A DNA stretch of 34,556 nucleotides from Pseudomonadota bacterium (GTDB lineage: Bacteria; Pseudomonadota; Gammaproteobacteria; Xanthomonadales; Xanthomonadaceae): assembly GCA_963205445.1 (NCBI GenBank), contig CAUJJG010000144.1:1-34556 (forward strand), written 5' to 3'. Position 1 is the stretch's first letter. Every line of letters begins with the position of its first letter. The notes under the pieces were generated by a model. The model saw nothing but the letters and a program-made list of their open reading frames with translations, had not been told where the DNA came from and did no database searches. This document shows, one piece after another, positions 15,696-23,680 of this stretch. A program made the translations under genes and the position numbers.

Positions 15696-16931
15696 ATGAC
15701 GATGGACCTTGAAACCCTGTATGGGGTGGCCTTGGCACTGGGCCTTGGCCTGCTGGTAGGCGTGGAGCGGGAACGCCGCCGTGATGGCCACGCCCCGGCC
15801 GTGGCTGGGGTACGAACATTTGCGCTGATCGCCATGGCGGGGGCGATTGCGGAGCGCATTGGCGGCATCGGGATCGCCTTGGGGGGCGCATTCGTGGTGT
15901 TGGCTGCCTTGGCCAGCTACCGTTCCAGCCGTGGAAGCGACCCCGGACTGACCACCGAAACTGCAATGCTGGTGGTGTTTCTGCTTGGGGTCCTGGCCAT
16001 GCGCGAGCGGGCGCTGGCCGCGGGGCTGGGCGTTGCGGTGGCCTTGTTGCTGGCAATGAAGACGCGGGCGCACCATTTCGTGCACAAGGTGCTGACCGAT
16101 CAGGAATTGCACGATGCGCTGCTGTTGGCGGCGATGGCGACCGTGGTGCTGCCCTTGTTGCCGAATCGCACCATCGATCCGTGGCAGGTGCTGAATCCGA
16201 GGAATCTGTGGCTGCTGGCTGTCATCGTCATGGCAATCAGTGCGCTGGGGCATGTTGCCAAACGCATGTTCGGTGCCCGCAACGGACTGTTGCTGGCCGG
16301 GTTTGCGGGAGGATTTGCCTCCAGTTCCGCCACCATTGCCAGCATGGGGGCACGGGCGCGGCGGGAACCGGCCTTGGCAAGCGCCTGTGCCGGGGCAGGG
16401 ATGCTGTCGAATGTCAGCACGGTGGTGCAGCTTGCGGTGGTCGTGGGTCTGATGTCGCCGCCCTTGCTGATGCGTTTGTGGCCGGCCTTGCTGTCATCAG
16501 GCGTGGTGGTGGTGGGTTTTGCGCTGGTGGCCGCGCATGCTGCGCGCGCGGTGTCGACGGAAGAAACCACAGGGGATGGGCGTGCTTTTGAACCGCGACA
16601 GGCCTTGCTGTTTGTCGTGATCCTGGCCACGGTCATGGTGACGTCTGCAGCGCTGCAGGCTTGGCTGGGGGATGTGGCGCTGGATGCGGTGCTGGCTGTA
16701 TCCGGCTTTGCCGATGTGCATGCCGCAGCTGCGTCGGCGGCGCAACTGGTGGCCGCGGGCAGGGTCAATCTGGATGCTGTTCTGCCTGGGCTGGCGCTGG
16801 GGTTGGCCGCCAATTCGGCGACCAAAATGACGCTGGCATGGGCCAGTGGCGGACGCGCTTATGCGCTGCGCTTGTTGCCGGGCATCGCCTGCATGCTGCT
16901 GGCTTTCGTGCTGACGCTGTGGCTGTGGTGA
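15696..16931 (+). CDS. MgtC/SapB-type membrane protein with DUF4010 domain
   Basis: Polytopic inner-membrane protein, 411 aa, about twelve hydrophobic segments. The first ~140 residues match the MgtC/SapB pattern (ALGLGLLVGVERERR near the start, then AGVRTFALIAMAGAI). The later part carries DUF4010 features: NLWLLAVIVMAISALGHVAKRMFG, GFASSSATIASMG and GLALGLAANSATKM. Role is unknown; related proteins are linked to cation homeostasis or small-molecule transport. It lies 63 bases after fnr on the same strand, so the two may share transcription, and ends 24 bases before the convergent SCO1-like gene. Nothing in the sequence ties it to respiration. Confidence 0.88.
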   Translation: MTMDLETLYGVALALGLGLLVGVERERRRDGHAPAVAGVRTFALIAMAGAIAERIGGIGIALGGAFVVLAALASYRSSRGSDPGLTTETAMLVVFLLGVLAMRERALAAGLGVAVALLLAMKTRAHHFVHKVLTDQELHDALLLAAMATVVLPLLPNRTIDPWQVLNPRNLWLLAVIVMAISALGHVAKRMFGARNGLLLAGFAGGFASSSATIASMGARARREPALASACAGAGMLSNVSTVVQLAVVVGLMSPPLLMRLWPALLSSGVVVVGFALVAAHAARAVSTEETTGDGRAFEPRQALLFVVILATVMVTSAALQAWLGDVALDAVLAVSGFADVHAAAASAAQLVAAGRVNLDAVLPGLALGLAANSATKMTLAWASGGRAYALRLLPGIACMLLAFVLTLWLW

Positions 16932-16955
16932 GGATGTATTGCCGCCGCCGTGACG

Positions 16956-17555
16956 TCAGCCACCCAATGCCTTGCGGACGGCACTGACGAACTCCGGATC
17001 CGGCTTGGAGCCGATTTTCTCGGTCCGGGCCAGGATGCGGCCCTCGGCATCGACCAGGATCAGCACGCTGCTGTGGTTGAACTCGCCGTCAGCCAATAGC
17101 CGGTAGCGGATGCCCAAAACACTGGCCACGGCACGCACATCCCCGGCCCTCGGGGAGGCCAGCGTCCAGCGGCTGCCGTCGAGCTTGCGTTGATCGGCAA
17201 TTTTCTTGAGGGCAGCAGGCGTATCGCGGGCGGGGTCCATGCTGATCATCACGATACCCAGACGCTTTTGCTGCGCCGGCGTGAGCTGGCGCTCCACGGC
17301 CTTGCCCGATTCGATGATCAACGGACAGATGAATTTGCAGGAGGTGTAGAACATCGTGACCAGCTGCGGCTTGCCGCGCAGTGCACGCCAATCGCGGGTC
17401 TGGCCGTTGCTGTCGGTCAGCGGCAACTGCAATTGGTAGATTGAATCCCCCGGCAGGGCGGCTGCCGGTTTGGCGGCACTGGCGACCGTGGCCATGGCCA
17501 GCAAGGCGGTAGCGGCGAAACCAGCAAACAACCGTTTCAACGAAGCAAGTGTCAT
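16956..17555 (-). CDS. SCO1/SenC/PrrC family thioredoxin-fold copper protein
   Basis: Periplasmic copper chaperone, 199 aa. A signal peptide ends near SAA at residue 27. The copper/redox motif TSCKFICP gives Cys73 and Cys77, and the third ligand is His161 in EFNHSSV; all three SCO1 ligands are present. Family members deliver copper to the CuA or CuB sites of oxidases. Here the gene follows nirV in a four-base ATGA overlap (17552-17555) as the last gene of the nirK run, so supply of copper to the nitrite reductase is a reasonable inference. Confidence 0.92.
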   Translation of the reverse strand: MTLASLKRLFAGFAATALLAMATVASAAKPAAALPGDSIYQLQLPLTDSNGQTRDWRALRGKPQLVTMFYTSCKFICPLIIESGKAVERQLTPAQQKRLGIVMISMDPARDTPAALKKIADQRKLDGSRWTLASPRAGDVRAVASVLGIRYRLLADGEFNHSSVLILVDAEGRILARTEKIGSKPDPEFVSAVRKALGG

Positions 17556-18334
17556 GGTGCGCTCCTTGCGCAGCGGAAGCCCATGTTGGCGGTGGTGTCG
17601 CGGCCTTCCAGCGACGACAGCATGGCCACCCGCATCATCACCGCATAGTTTTCGCGATCATCCATCGACAAGGCCCCGGCACCGCAGAACTTGGCCTTGT
17701 TGGGATCACCCTGGGTGCGGTTGTCGCTGTCGACCATCAAGGCGGAGGCGTCTTCGGTCCACTCCCACACCAAGCCGTGCAGGTCATGCACGCCATAGAC
17801 ATTCGGTGCCTGCAGCCCGACCCGCGGCAGTGCTTCCTTGGATGAGCGGGAATACCAACCCAGAATGCGTTCACGCCAGGCGGGGTCCTGGCGCGCATCA
17901 CGGCGGGATTCATCTGCGGCGGCCGCGTATTCCCACTCGTTCCAAGTCGGCAGGCGGGCGTCCAGCGATTTGCAGAAGGCGTCCGCCGCAAACCAGCTCA
18001 CCCAGACCACAGGCCGATCCGGCAGGGCGTTGGGGCCCAGCGTATCCGGGCCTGCCCAATGCGAGAGATAGCGTTTTTCCGCGAAGACGCTGGAGACCCT
18101 GTCACGCCGCCATTCGGGATGACGTTTCAGAAAGCGCTGGAAGTCGGCATTGGTGACGGGCTTGCGCATCAATGCAAAAGGCTTGATGCGCACGCCGTTC
18201 TTGGCGTCCTCATAGCGCAGCACGGACTTGAACTGGCCGCCCGGCAGCCCGGCATAACGCCCTGCCACCGCACCGGCCGCGAGGCCGGCGAGGGGCAGAA
18301 CGACGAGGAGCAGGGCGACCAGTGGCTTGCGCAT
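17552..18334 (-). CDS. nirV: NirV-like formylglycine-generating-enzyme-fold (SUMF1) protein
   Basis: Secreted protein of 260 aa, with an N-terminal signal segment (about 5-25) and a SUMF1/FGE-sulfatase domain. Domain marks are MRKPVTNADFQRFLKRHPEW, PVVWVSWFAADAFCKSLDARLPTWNEWEYAAA, GLVWEWTEDA and the ending TANMGFRCARS. Genes of this type lie directly after nirK in several denitrifiers, where they are named nirV and are of unknown function. I do not see the paired catalytic cysteines of a true formylglycine generator at the usual place, so an aldehyde-forming activity is doubtful. It starts three bases after the nirK stop. Confidence 0.87.
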   Translation of the reverse strand: MRKPLVALLLVVLPLAGLAAGAVAGRYAGLPGGQFKSVLRYEDAKNGVRIKPFALMRKPVTNADFQRFLKRHPEWRRDRVSSVFAEKRYLSHWAGPDTLGPNALPDRPVVWVSWFAADAFCKSLDARLPTWNEWEYAAAADESRRDARQDPAWRERILGWYSRSSKEALPRVGLQAPNVYGVHDLHGLVWEWTEDASALMVDSDNRTQGDPNKAKFCGAGALSMDDRENYAVMMRVAMLSSLEGRDTTANMGFRCARSAP

Positions 18335-18337
18335 GGC

Positions 18338-19864
18338 TCAGTGGCCGTCCGAAGCGTTGGAGGGCTTGGCAGCACGCGCCTTGGCAGCATCGGCCTTGCT
18401 GACCTGACCGCCCGGGTTGCCCCAGCTGTTGAGGACGTAGGTGGAGATGTTGGCCACCTCGTCGTCTGTCAGCTGGCTCATGGGCGGCATATTGGAGTTG
18501 TAATCCTTGCCGTTGACCTTCACCGGGCCCACCAGGCCGTGCAGGATGATCTCCGGCACGCGCTTGGGGTTGGCCTTGATGTAGTCCGAATTGGCCAGCG
18601 GCGGGAACACGCCCTCCATGCCCTTGCCGTCGGCGCCATGACAGGTCGAGCAGGTGCCTGCGAAGACCACCTTGCCGGCGGCGATCTGCTCGTCCTTGGT
18701 CAGGTTGCCGGCTTGCGCAGAAGCGGCTGCGGCGGCGACGGGCGCACGATTGGTGCCGGCGGCCTGGTCACCCAGATAGACGGCATCGACTTCCTTGCCC
18801 GAGTAGATGTCTTTGCGCTCCTTGCCCTCGGCCTGCAGGATTGCCAATGCACCCTTGTTGAAGGCGCGGAAGATGCTGTGGTCCACCAGCACGTAGCTGC
18901 CCGGTACTTCCATGTGGAAGTCCATCATGGCTGCGCCACCGGCCGGGATCAGGGTGGTTTGCACATTTTCCTGGAACTTGGTGCCGCCTTCGTACCAGAC
19001 CTTGTCGAAGATCTCGCCGATGACGTGGAAGCTGGACACCAGGTTGGGGCCACCGTTGCCGACGAAAAGGCGAACCTTTTCTCCGGTCTTGGCTTTCAGG
19101 GCCTTGTCACCGGTCATTGAGCCTTCCATGCCGTTGAAGAGCACGTAGGTGGGGTTCTCGTCGATGGCCTTGTTCATGTCGAACGGCTGGTGGCCTTTCT
19201 CGCGGTACTTGCCGGTGGTGTAGAAATCACCCTGCATGACGTAGTACTCACGGTCGACCTTGGGCAGGCCTTCCGGCGGCTCGACCAGAATCAAGCCATA
19301 CATGCCATTGGCGATGTGCATGCCTACTGGTGCGGTGGCGCAATGTTAGACATACAAGCCGGCATTGAGGGCCTTGAAGCTGAAGCGACTGACGTGGCCG
19401 GGAGCGGTGAAGCTGGACGCCGCGCCGCCGCCTGGGCCGGTCACTCCGTGCAAGTCGATGTTGTGCGGCATTTTGCTGTCGGGCATGTTGCGCAGGTGGA
19501 ACTCCACCGTGTCGCCCTGACGCACGCGGATGAAACTGCCGGGCACGGTGCCGCCGAAGGTCCAGAAGGTGTAGGACACACCTTCGGAAATTTCCATGTC
19601 CTTTTCGATCACGTCGAGGGAGACGATGACCTTGGCCGGCTGGCTGCGGCCGGTCGGCGGCGGCACCATCGGCGGGGCCGTCAGGACGGCCTGCACAGGT
19701 TCGCCTACCGGCGGGCCGAAGTCTCCCTTGGCTGAGCCGCCGGTTTCTTCCTTCTGGACGGCGCCGTCCGGTGCCGGAGTCGGCTGTTCAATGCGGCAAG
19801 CGGAAAAAGCCAAGGTGGCCGCGACGGCCAAGGCCAGTGAGGCGTACCGGACTGCGGGTTTCAT
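18338..19864 (-). pseudogene. nirK: Copper nitrite reductase NirK with C-terminal cytochrome c, interrupted by an in-frame TAA
   Basis: Reduces nitrite to nitric oxide in the periplasm. The 508 codons form one frame from ATG 19864 (AAGGGA eight bases upstream) to 18338, except for a TAA at 19346-19348, codon 173. It lies between GLYV and [15 protein letters not shown], where homologues such as Ralstonia pickettii NirK have Tyr; TAC to TAA is one base change. The stop is immediately before His174 and Cys175, ligands of the type 2 and type 1 copper. Everything else is intact: a lipoprotein-type signal ending at Cys23, PHNIDLH with first-domain copper ligands, [10 protein letters not shown] and DHSIFRAF in the second cupredoxin domain, and a fused cytochrome c with CSTCH. 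A reinitiation product from ATG 19321 would lack the His-Cys pair and could not be active. Confidence 0.9.
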
Positions 19865-19934
19865 CGTGAAGTTCCCTTCTGAGGTGGTGTGTGCTTCGTT
19901 GGTGCAAGCATGGTGGGTCGCTGGGAGGGCTAAA

Positions 19935-19948
19935 TTGATCCAAATCAA
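19935..19948 (-). promoter_or_regulatory. Fnr/Dnr-type box upstream of nirK
   Basis: TTGATCCAAATCAA is a full ten-of-ten match to TTGAT-N4-ATCAA. It lies 71 bases upstream of the nirK ATG. At class II spacing the minus strand has CATGCT, a weak -10. Either Fnr or a nitric-oxide-sensing paralogue (Dnr/Nnr) could bind; only Fnr is encoded in this window. Confidence 0.75.
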
Positions 19949-19984
19949 ACCCGTCTACGGCGTGGGAGAGGGCGTGACTTTTGC

Positions 19985-19998
19985 TTGATCTGCATCAA
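19985..19998 (+). promoter_or_regulatory. Fnr/Dnr-type box upstream of the porin gene
   Basis: TTGATCTGCATCAA is a second full ten-of-ten match, 36 bases from the nirK box and 59 bases upstream of the porin ATG at 20058. Two separate perfect boxes in one 193-base divergent gap indicate that each transcript has its own site. Confidence 0.72.
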
Positions 19999-20057
19999 AA
20001 CGCGGCCTGCAGGGAGCGCGGAACCTTGCGCCCAATTCCTCCCCATCGGACGCAGCC

Positions 20058-21275
20058 ATGCACAACCATACACGACTGGTTTCCGCTCTTGTCATCGCCT
20101 TGGCTCCTGCATTCCCGCTTCTCGCCGCAGAAACCCAGAAGGCGGCATTGGAATGGGATCTGCGCCTGCGACACGAACAGGTGGAGGATGCAGGGTTCGG
20201 GCGCGATGCCGGCGCCACCACGGCGCGTTTGCGCGCTGGCCTTCGGTTGACGCCTGCGGCAGGCTGGACGGTACTGCTGGAAGGTGAGGGCGTAGCCGGA
20301 GCCGGCAACTACAACAGCGGCGCCAATGGCAAGACGGCTTACCCGACAGTGCTGGATCCGACCGGCGCCGAGCTCAATCAAGCCTGGGTGGGCTGGAAAC
20401 AAGCCCGCGGGGGCGTAACCGTGGGGCGGCAACGGATTGCCCTGGACAACCAGCGTTGGGTGGGCAGCGTGGGGTGGCGGCAAAACGAGCAGACTTTCGA
20501 TGCACTGGGTGCGCAGTGGAAGCCGGCCAAGGACGTGACACTCCAGTACTACTGGTTGGACAAGGTGCATCGCGTGGCGAGTGACAAGGCGCTGAACCGC
20601 CTGGCGCGCGAGCGTGATTTGGATAGCCACCTGCTCAACCTCGGCTGGAAACACGCTTCGCACCAGCTGGTGGGCTACGCCTATCTGCACGATGATCGGG
20701 ACGTGGCCAGTGCTTCCACCGCAACCTGGGGGCTGCGCTGGACGGGCAGTGCCGGCAAGGGCGGGCAGGGCTTCGGCTGGTCGGCGGAGTACGCCCGGCA
20801 GACCGATCATGCGCGCAACCCGGTCGGGTTTGGGTTGGATTACTGGTTGCTGGAGCCTTCCTGGACACATGGCAAGACGACGCTGCGTGCCGGTTGGGAG
20901 CGTCTGGGGGGCAATGGGCGCGTGGCGGTGCAGTCACCGTTGGCGACATTGCATCTGTTCAATGGCTGGGATGACCAGTTCGGCGTCACGCCGGCTCGGG
21001 GTCTGGACGATCGTTATGTTGGGGCCGGCGGCAAATTCGGCACCGGCAAGTACGACGGGAAATTGAACTGGGCAATTGCCTGGCATGACTACCGGTCCGA
21101 CGTCGGCAGCGTGCACTATGGCCGGGAGTGGAACGCGTCCTTGGGGTTTCCCCTGCCGGGAGGCGTGAGTGGTTTGGTGAAACTGGCCGACTACCGTGCC
21201 GATGGCTTCGCACGGGACAACACCAAGTTTTGGCTGCAGGTGGAATGGCGCGGTACGCGAGGGCTGGCGCCATGA
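20058..21275 (+). CDS. Alginate-export-type outer-membrane porin
   Basis: Outer-membrane beta-barrel protein, 405 aa. A signal peptide ends near residue 24 (PLLAAETQ). The body alternates hydrophobic and polar residues with many aromatic-ended strands. It carries features of the alginate-export/AlgE-like barrel family: RLRHEQVED near the start, GRQRIALDNQRWVGSVGWRQNEQTFDAL and a terminal strand ending in aromatic residues (FWLQVEWRG). What passes through it is unknown; with nirK divergent and a shared control region, anion or nitrite uptake is one guess only. It overlaps the DUF2249 gene by four bases. Confidence 0.85.
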   Translation: MHNHTRLVSALVIALAPAFPLLAAETQKAALEWDLRLRHEQVEDAGFGRDAGATTARLRAGLRLTPAAGWTVLLEGEGVAGAGNYNSGANGKTAYPTVLDPTGAELNQAWVGWKQARGGVTVGRQRIALDNQRWVGSVGWRQNEQTFDALGAQWKPAKDVTLQYYWLDKVHRVASDKALNRLARERDLDSHLLNLGWKHASHQLVGYAYLHDDRDVASASTATWGLRWTGSAGKGGQGFGWSAEYARQTDHARNPVGFGLDYWLLEPSWTHGKTTLRAGWERLGGNGRVAVQSPLATLHLFNGWDDQFGVTPARGLDDRYVGAGGKFGTGKYDGKLNWAIAWHDYRSDVGSVHYGREWNASLGFPLPGGVSGLVKLADYRADGFARDNTKFWLQVEWRGTRGLAP

Positions 21276-21490
21276 CCCGGCTGGACCTGCGTGATCTGCC
21301 CGCACCGGAACCGTTGCTGCAGGCATTGGCCGCCGCAGATGCCCTGCAACCCGGACAGACCGTGGAGGTGCTGACCCCCGTGTTGCCGGCCCCCTTGCTG
21401 GAGGCCTTGGCGTTGCGTGGCTTGCACTGGCGTGCAGAGCCCTGCAGCGATGGCGGTACATGCGTGGCCATTCTTTGTCCCAACGGGTAA
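21272..21490 (+). CDS. DUF2249 (TusA-like fold) small protein
   Basis: A 72-aa cytosolic protein starting in an ATGA overlap with the porin stop. It begins MTRLDLRDLPAPEPLLQALA, the usual LDLR-x-L-x-PPEP opening of DUF2249, and has the later LLEALALRGLHWRAE element. DUF2249 domains are often found in denitrification and hemerythrin-related loci; biochemical role is unknown. Two cysteines occur near the C-terminus (Cys58, Cys64) and one at the end. It is translationally linked to the genes on both sides. Confidence 0.8.
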   Translation: MTRLDLRDLPAPEPLLQALAAADALQPGQTVEVLTPVLPAPLLEALALRGLHWRAEPCSDGGTCVAILCPNG

Positions 21491-21500
21491 TGGCTGGGCG

Positions 21501-22763
21501 ATGACCAAGCTGGCGATGCAGCAGGCGCCGGCGCCTTCGACGCCGCAGCGCTTCCTGTTCAGTGCGGTGCTCTGGGGGGTGGGCACTGGCGGCCTGTTGA
21601 CCTTCGACGGCAGTGCCGCTTTTGCCTCGCGCTGGGCCGGGCCAACGTTGGCCCTGACCCACATGTTGGCGCTGGGGTTTCTTGGCAATGCGATGCTCGG
21701 CAGCCTGCTGCAGTTCCTGCCGGTGGCGGCCGGGGTGCGGGTGCACGGTGGCCGCGGCGCGGCGCTGGCGCTGCACGCGCTGTTCAACTTTGGCGTGTTG
21801 CTGTTGGTGCTGGCGCTGCGCTGGCCGATGATGTTGACGCCCGTGTTGGGGGGCATCGTGCTGTTGGCGGCATTCGCCTTGCTGGCGACGATGCTGTTGC
21901 CGGGGCTGCTGATGGCCGTCGGGCAGCACCTGCTGCGATGGGGTGTCGGCGGGGCGCTGGCGGCGGCGCTGCTGACCGCAGTGCTGGGGCTGATGCTGAC
22001 GCTGGGGGTGGATGGGGTCGTGCCGCTGCCGTTGCAGATGTGGACGAACGTTCACGCTGGCTGGGGCGTGCTGGGTTGGGTAGCGGCCCTGCTGGCGGCA
22101 GTGGGGCGGGTGGTGATGCCGATGTTCCAGGGCGCGGCGATGGTGCCAGTCCGCGCGCAGGTGGCGTGGTCGCTGGCGACGTATGGCTTGCTGCTGACAG
22201 CATTGCTGGCGGCGCTGGCAGGGATGGCGTTGCCCGGACTGCGGTACGGCAGCGGGCTGCTGGGGCTGGCATTCGCGCTGGGCGGGCTGTTGCTGCAACG
22301 TCGCGGCGCAAGGCTGCGGCGGGTACCGTTGACGTATTTCTGGATGGCTGGATTGACGGCATTGGCCGTTGCGGCGCTGCTGCTGATCGCGGGCGGCGAA
22401 AGCAGCGCGGTGCGCGTCGGCGTACTGGTTTTGGGCGCGGGGTTGCCGCTGTTGGTGACCGGCATGTTGCTGGAGATTTCCGCCTTTTTGGGCTGGATCG
22501 GCCTGCAGCGCCGCTGCGGCCGCGGCGTTCACCTGCCGGGCGTGCAGCTGCTGCTACCGGCCCGTGACAAGGCCGTGGTGCTGGCCCTGCATGTGCTGGC
22601 CGTGCCGATGCTGTTGGCTGCAACCTGCAGGCCCTTGCTGGCGCCCTGGGCCGGGGGCACGCTGGTGCTGGCCCATCTGGCCACGGGGTGTGCATTGGCC
22701 AGGGCTTGGCATCGCGCCTATTGTTTTGTGCGCATCACGCAGAAGGGAGCTTGCGATGACTGA
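21501..22763 (+). CDS. Polytopic membrane protein, heme-copper-oxidase/NnrS-like
   Basis: Very hydrophobic protein of 420 aa with about twelve transmembrane helices. Helices carry His-bearing patterns reminiscent of the NnrS and CcoN-like superfamily: THMLALGFLGNAMLGSLLQF (near residue 55) and NVHAGWGVLGWVAALLAA (near 190). No full set of CuB ligands is evident, so I do not call it an oxidase. Location in an operon beside nirK, behind an Fnr-type box, suggests a role in nitric oxide tolerance or respiratory assembly. The ATG at 21501 follows the DUF2249 stop by ten bases; its ribosome site is weak. The gene's end overlaps the next start by eight bases. Confidence 0.75.
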   Translation: MTKLAMQQAPAPSTPQRFLFSAVLWGVGTGGLLTFDGSAAFASRWAGPTLALTHMLALGFLGNAMLGSLLQFLPVAAGVRVHGGRGAALALHALFNFGVLLLVLALRWPMMLTPVLGGIVLLAAFALLATMLLPGLLMAVGQHLLRWGVGGALAAALLTAVLGLMLTLGVDGVVPLPLQMWTNVHAGWGVLGWVAALLAAVGRVVMPMFQGAAMVPVRAQVAWSLATYGLLLTALLAALAGMALPGLRYGSGLLGLAFALGGLLLQRRGARLRRVPLTYFWMAGLTALAVAALLLIAGGESSAVRVGVLVLGAGLPLLVTGMLLEISAFLGWIGLQRRCGRGVHLPGVQLLLPARDKAVVLALHVLAVPMLLAATCRPLLAPWAGGTLVLAHLATGCALARAWHRAYCFVRITQKGACDD

Positions 22764-23607
22764 GCGGACCCCGGGGCTGACCCCCGTGCGGCTGGCGATC
22801 GACGGTGTGGATGACGGCTTGGTGCTGCTGCTGGCGGCGCGCCAGCGGCTGGCGAAGCTGGCGGGACGGCTGAAGGTGGCGTCGGGTGCCAATGGGCGCG
22901 ACATCGCACGAGAGCGCCGGGTACGCCAGCGTGCGGAAACACTGGCGGCCAAAGTCGGGTTGCGCCCCGGCATCGCCGAGCACGTGCTGGGCATGGCCAT
23001 CGGTGACGCCTGTCGTGCCCAAGGTCTGGAAGCTGATCTGGATCAAGGAGGGCAGGGTGGGACAGGCCGCATGATCGCGACCACCATGCACACGACCACC
23101 ACGCCCCCTACGTCCTCGGCACACGCCCTGCTGCGTTTCGTGCCCCCGCCTCGGCGCATCGCGCCTTTGCTGAAGGTCATTCCGCCGGCCGTGCAGGCGC
23201 GCCTGCTGGAGCGGGCCATGGCCAAGGTATTGGCGGCGCCGATCACGGACGGCACGCTGGATTTCATGGCCGGGCGTCGGCTGGGGATCGAGGTCAAGGA
23301 TCTTGGCCTGCGCTGGGTGGTGGAGTTGCAGGGCGAGCGCCTGTTGGTCGTCGATGCGCCCGCCGAGGCGACGGTGCGAGGCACGGCCACCGACCTGCTG
23401 CTGTTGGCGGGGCGGCTGGAAGATGCCGATACACTGTTTTTCCAACGTCGTCTGGTGCTGACGGGCGATGTCGAGCTGGGCCTGACCGCACGCAACCTGC
23501 TGGACCGTCTGCCTTGGGAAAAGGTGCCGCTGGGGCTGCGCATCGCCCTGAACCGGGGTGCTCGTTTCGCCGATGCCGCGCGTACGGCCTATCACGCCAA
23601 GGGCTGA
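22756..23607 (+). CDS. ubiT: Chorismate mutase (AroQ) domain fused to UbiT-type SCP2 lipid carrier
   Basis: A 283-aa two-domain protein. Residues 8-92 align without gaps to the E. coli AroQ chorismate mutase domain: Arg12, Arg29, Lys40, Asp49, Arg52, Glu53 and Gln89 fall on the catalytic positions 11, 28, 39, 48, 51, 52 and 88; only Ser84 is changed, to Ala85. After a Gly/Thr-rich linker (about 95-125) residues 130-283 form an SCP2-type domain with DTLFFQRRLVLTGDVELGL, matching E. coli UbiT (YhbT), the ubiquinone-binding partner of UbiU/UbiV in oxygen-independent ubiquinone synthesis. ubiV and ubiU lie 3.3 kb away. AAGGGAG precedes the ATG by eight bases. An AAGGAGG at 23045-23051, 19 bases before an in-frame ATG at 23071, might allow a separate UbiT, but the frame is continuous. 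Confidence 0.88.
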   Translation: MTERTPGLTPVRLAIDGVDDGLVLLLAARQRLAKLAGRLKVASGANGRDIARERRVRQRAETLAAKVGLRPGIAEHVLGMAIGDACRAQGLEADLDQGGQGGTGRMIATTMHTTTTPPTSSAHALLRFVPPPRRIAPLLKVIPPAVQARLLERAMAKVLAAPITDGTLDFMAGRRLGIEVKDLGLRWVVELQGERLLVVDAPAEATVRGTATDLLLLAGRLEDADTLFFQRRLVLTGDVELGLTARNLLDRLPWEKVPLGLRIALNRGARFADAARTAYHAKG

Positions 23608-23620
23608 GCTTCGTTAGAAT
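23592..23620 (+). promoter_or_regulatory. Possible sigma-70 promoter for nadA
   Basis: TAGAAT at 23615-23620 is a good -10 hexamer (five of six matches), within TTAGAAT, followed by a GC-rich start region and nadA 61 bases later. The -35 candidate 17 bases upstream (TCACGC) is poor. It would separate nadA-nadB from the upstream porin-ubiT operon. Confidence 0.4.
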
Positions 23621-23680
23621 CCGCCGCTGCCCGTGCGACGCACCGCCGCGCGGGCGTTGCCTATTCCCCCACGAGTAGAA

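Noticed and set aside
18338-19321. ORF from ATG 19321 as a separate multicopper/cytochrome gene
   Set aside because: It continues the nirK frame exactly after the in-frame TAA. The residues between the stop and this ATG (HCATAPVG) are conserved NirK sequence, so this is the second part of one interrupted gene.
20934-22532. 532-codon Gln/His-rich minus-strand frame resembling low-complexity protein
   Set aside because: It is the complement of Leu/Ala-rich membrane-protein codons (CTG read as CAG), not a real repeat protein.
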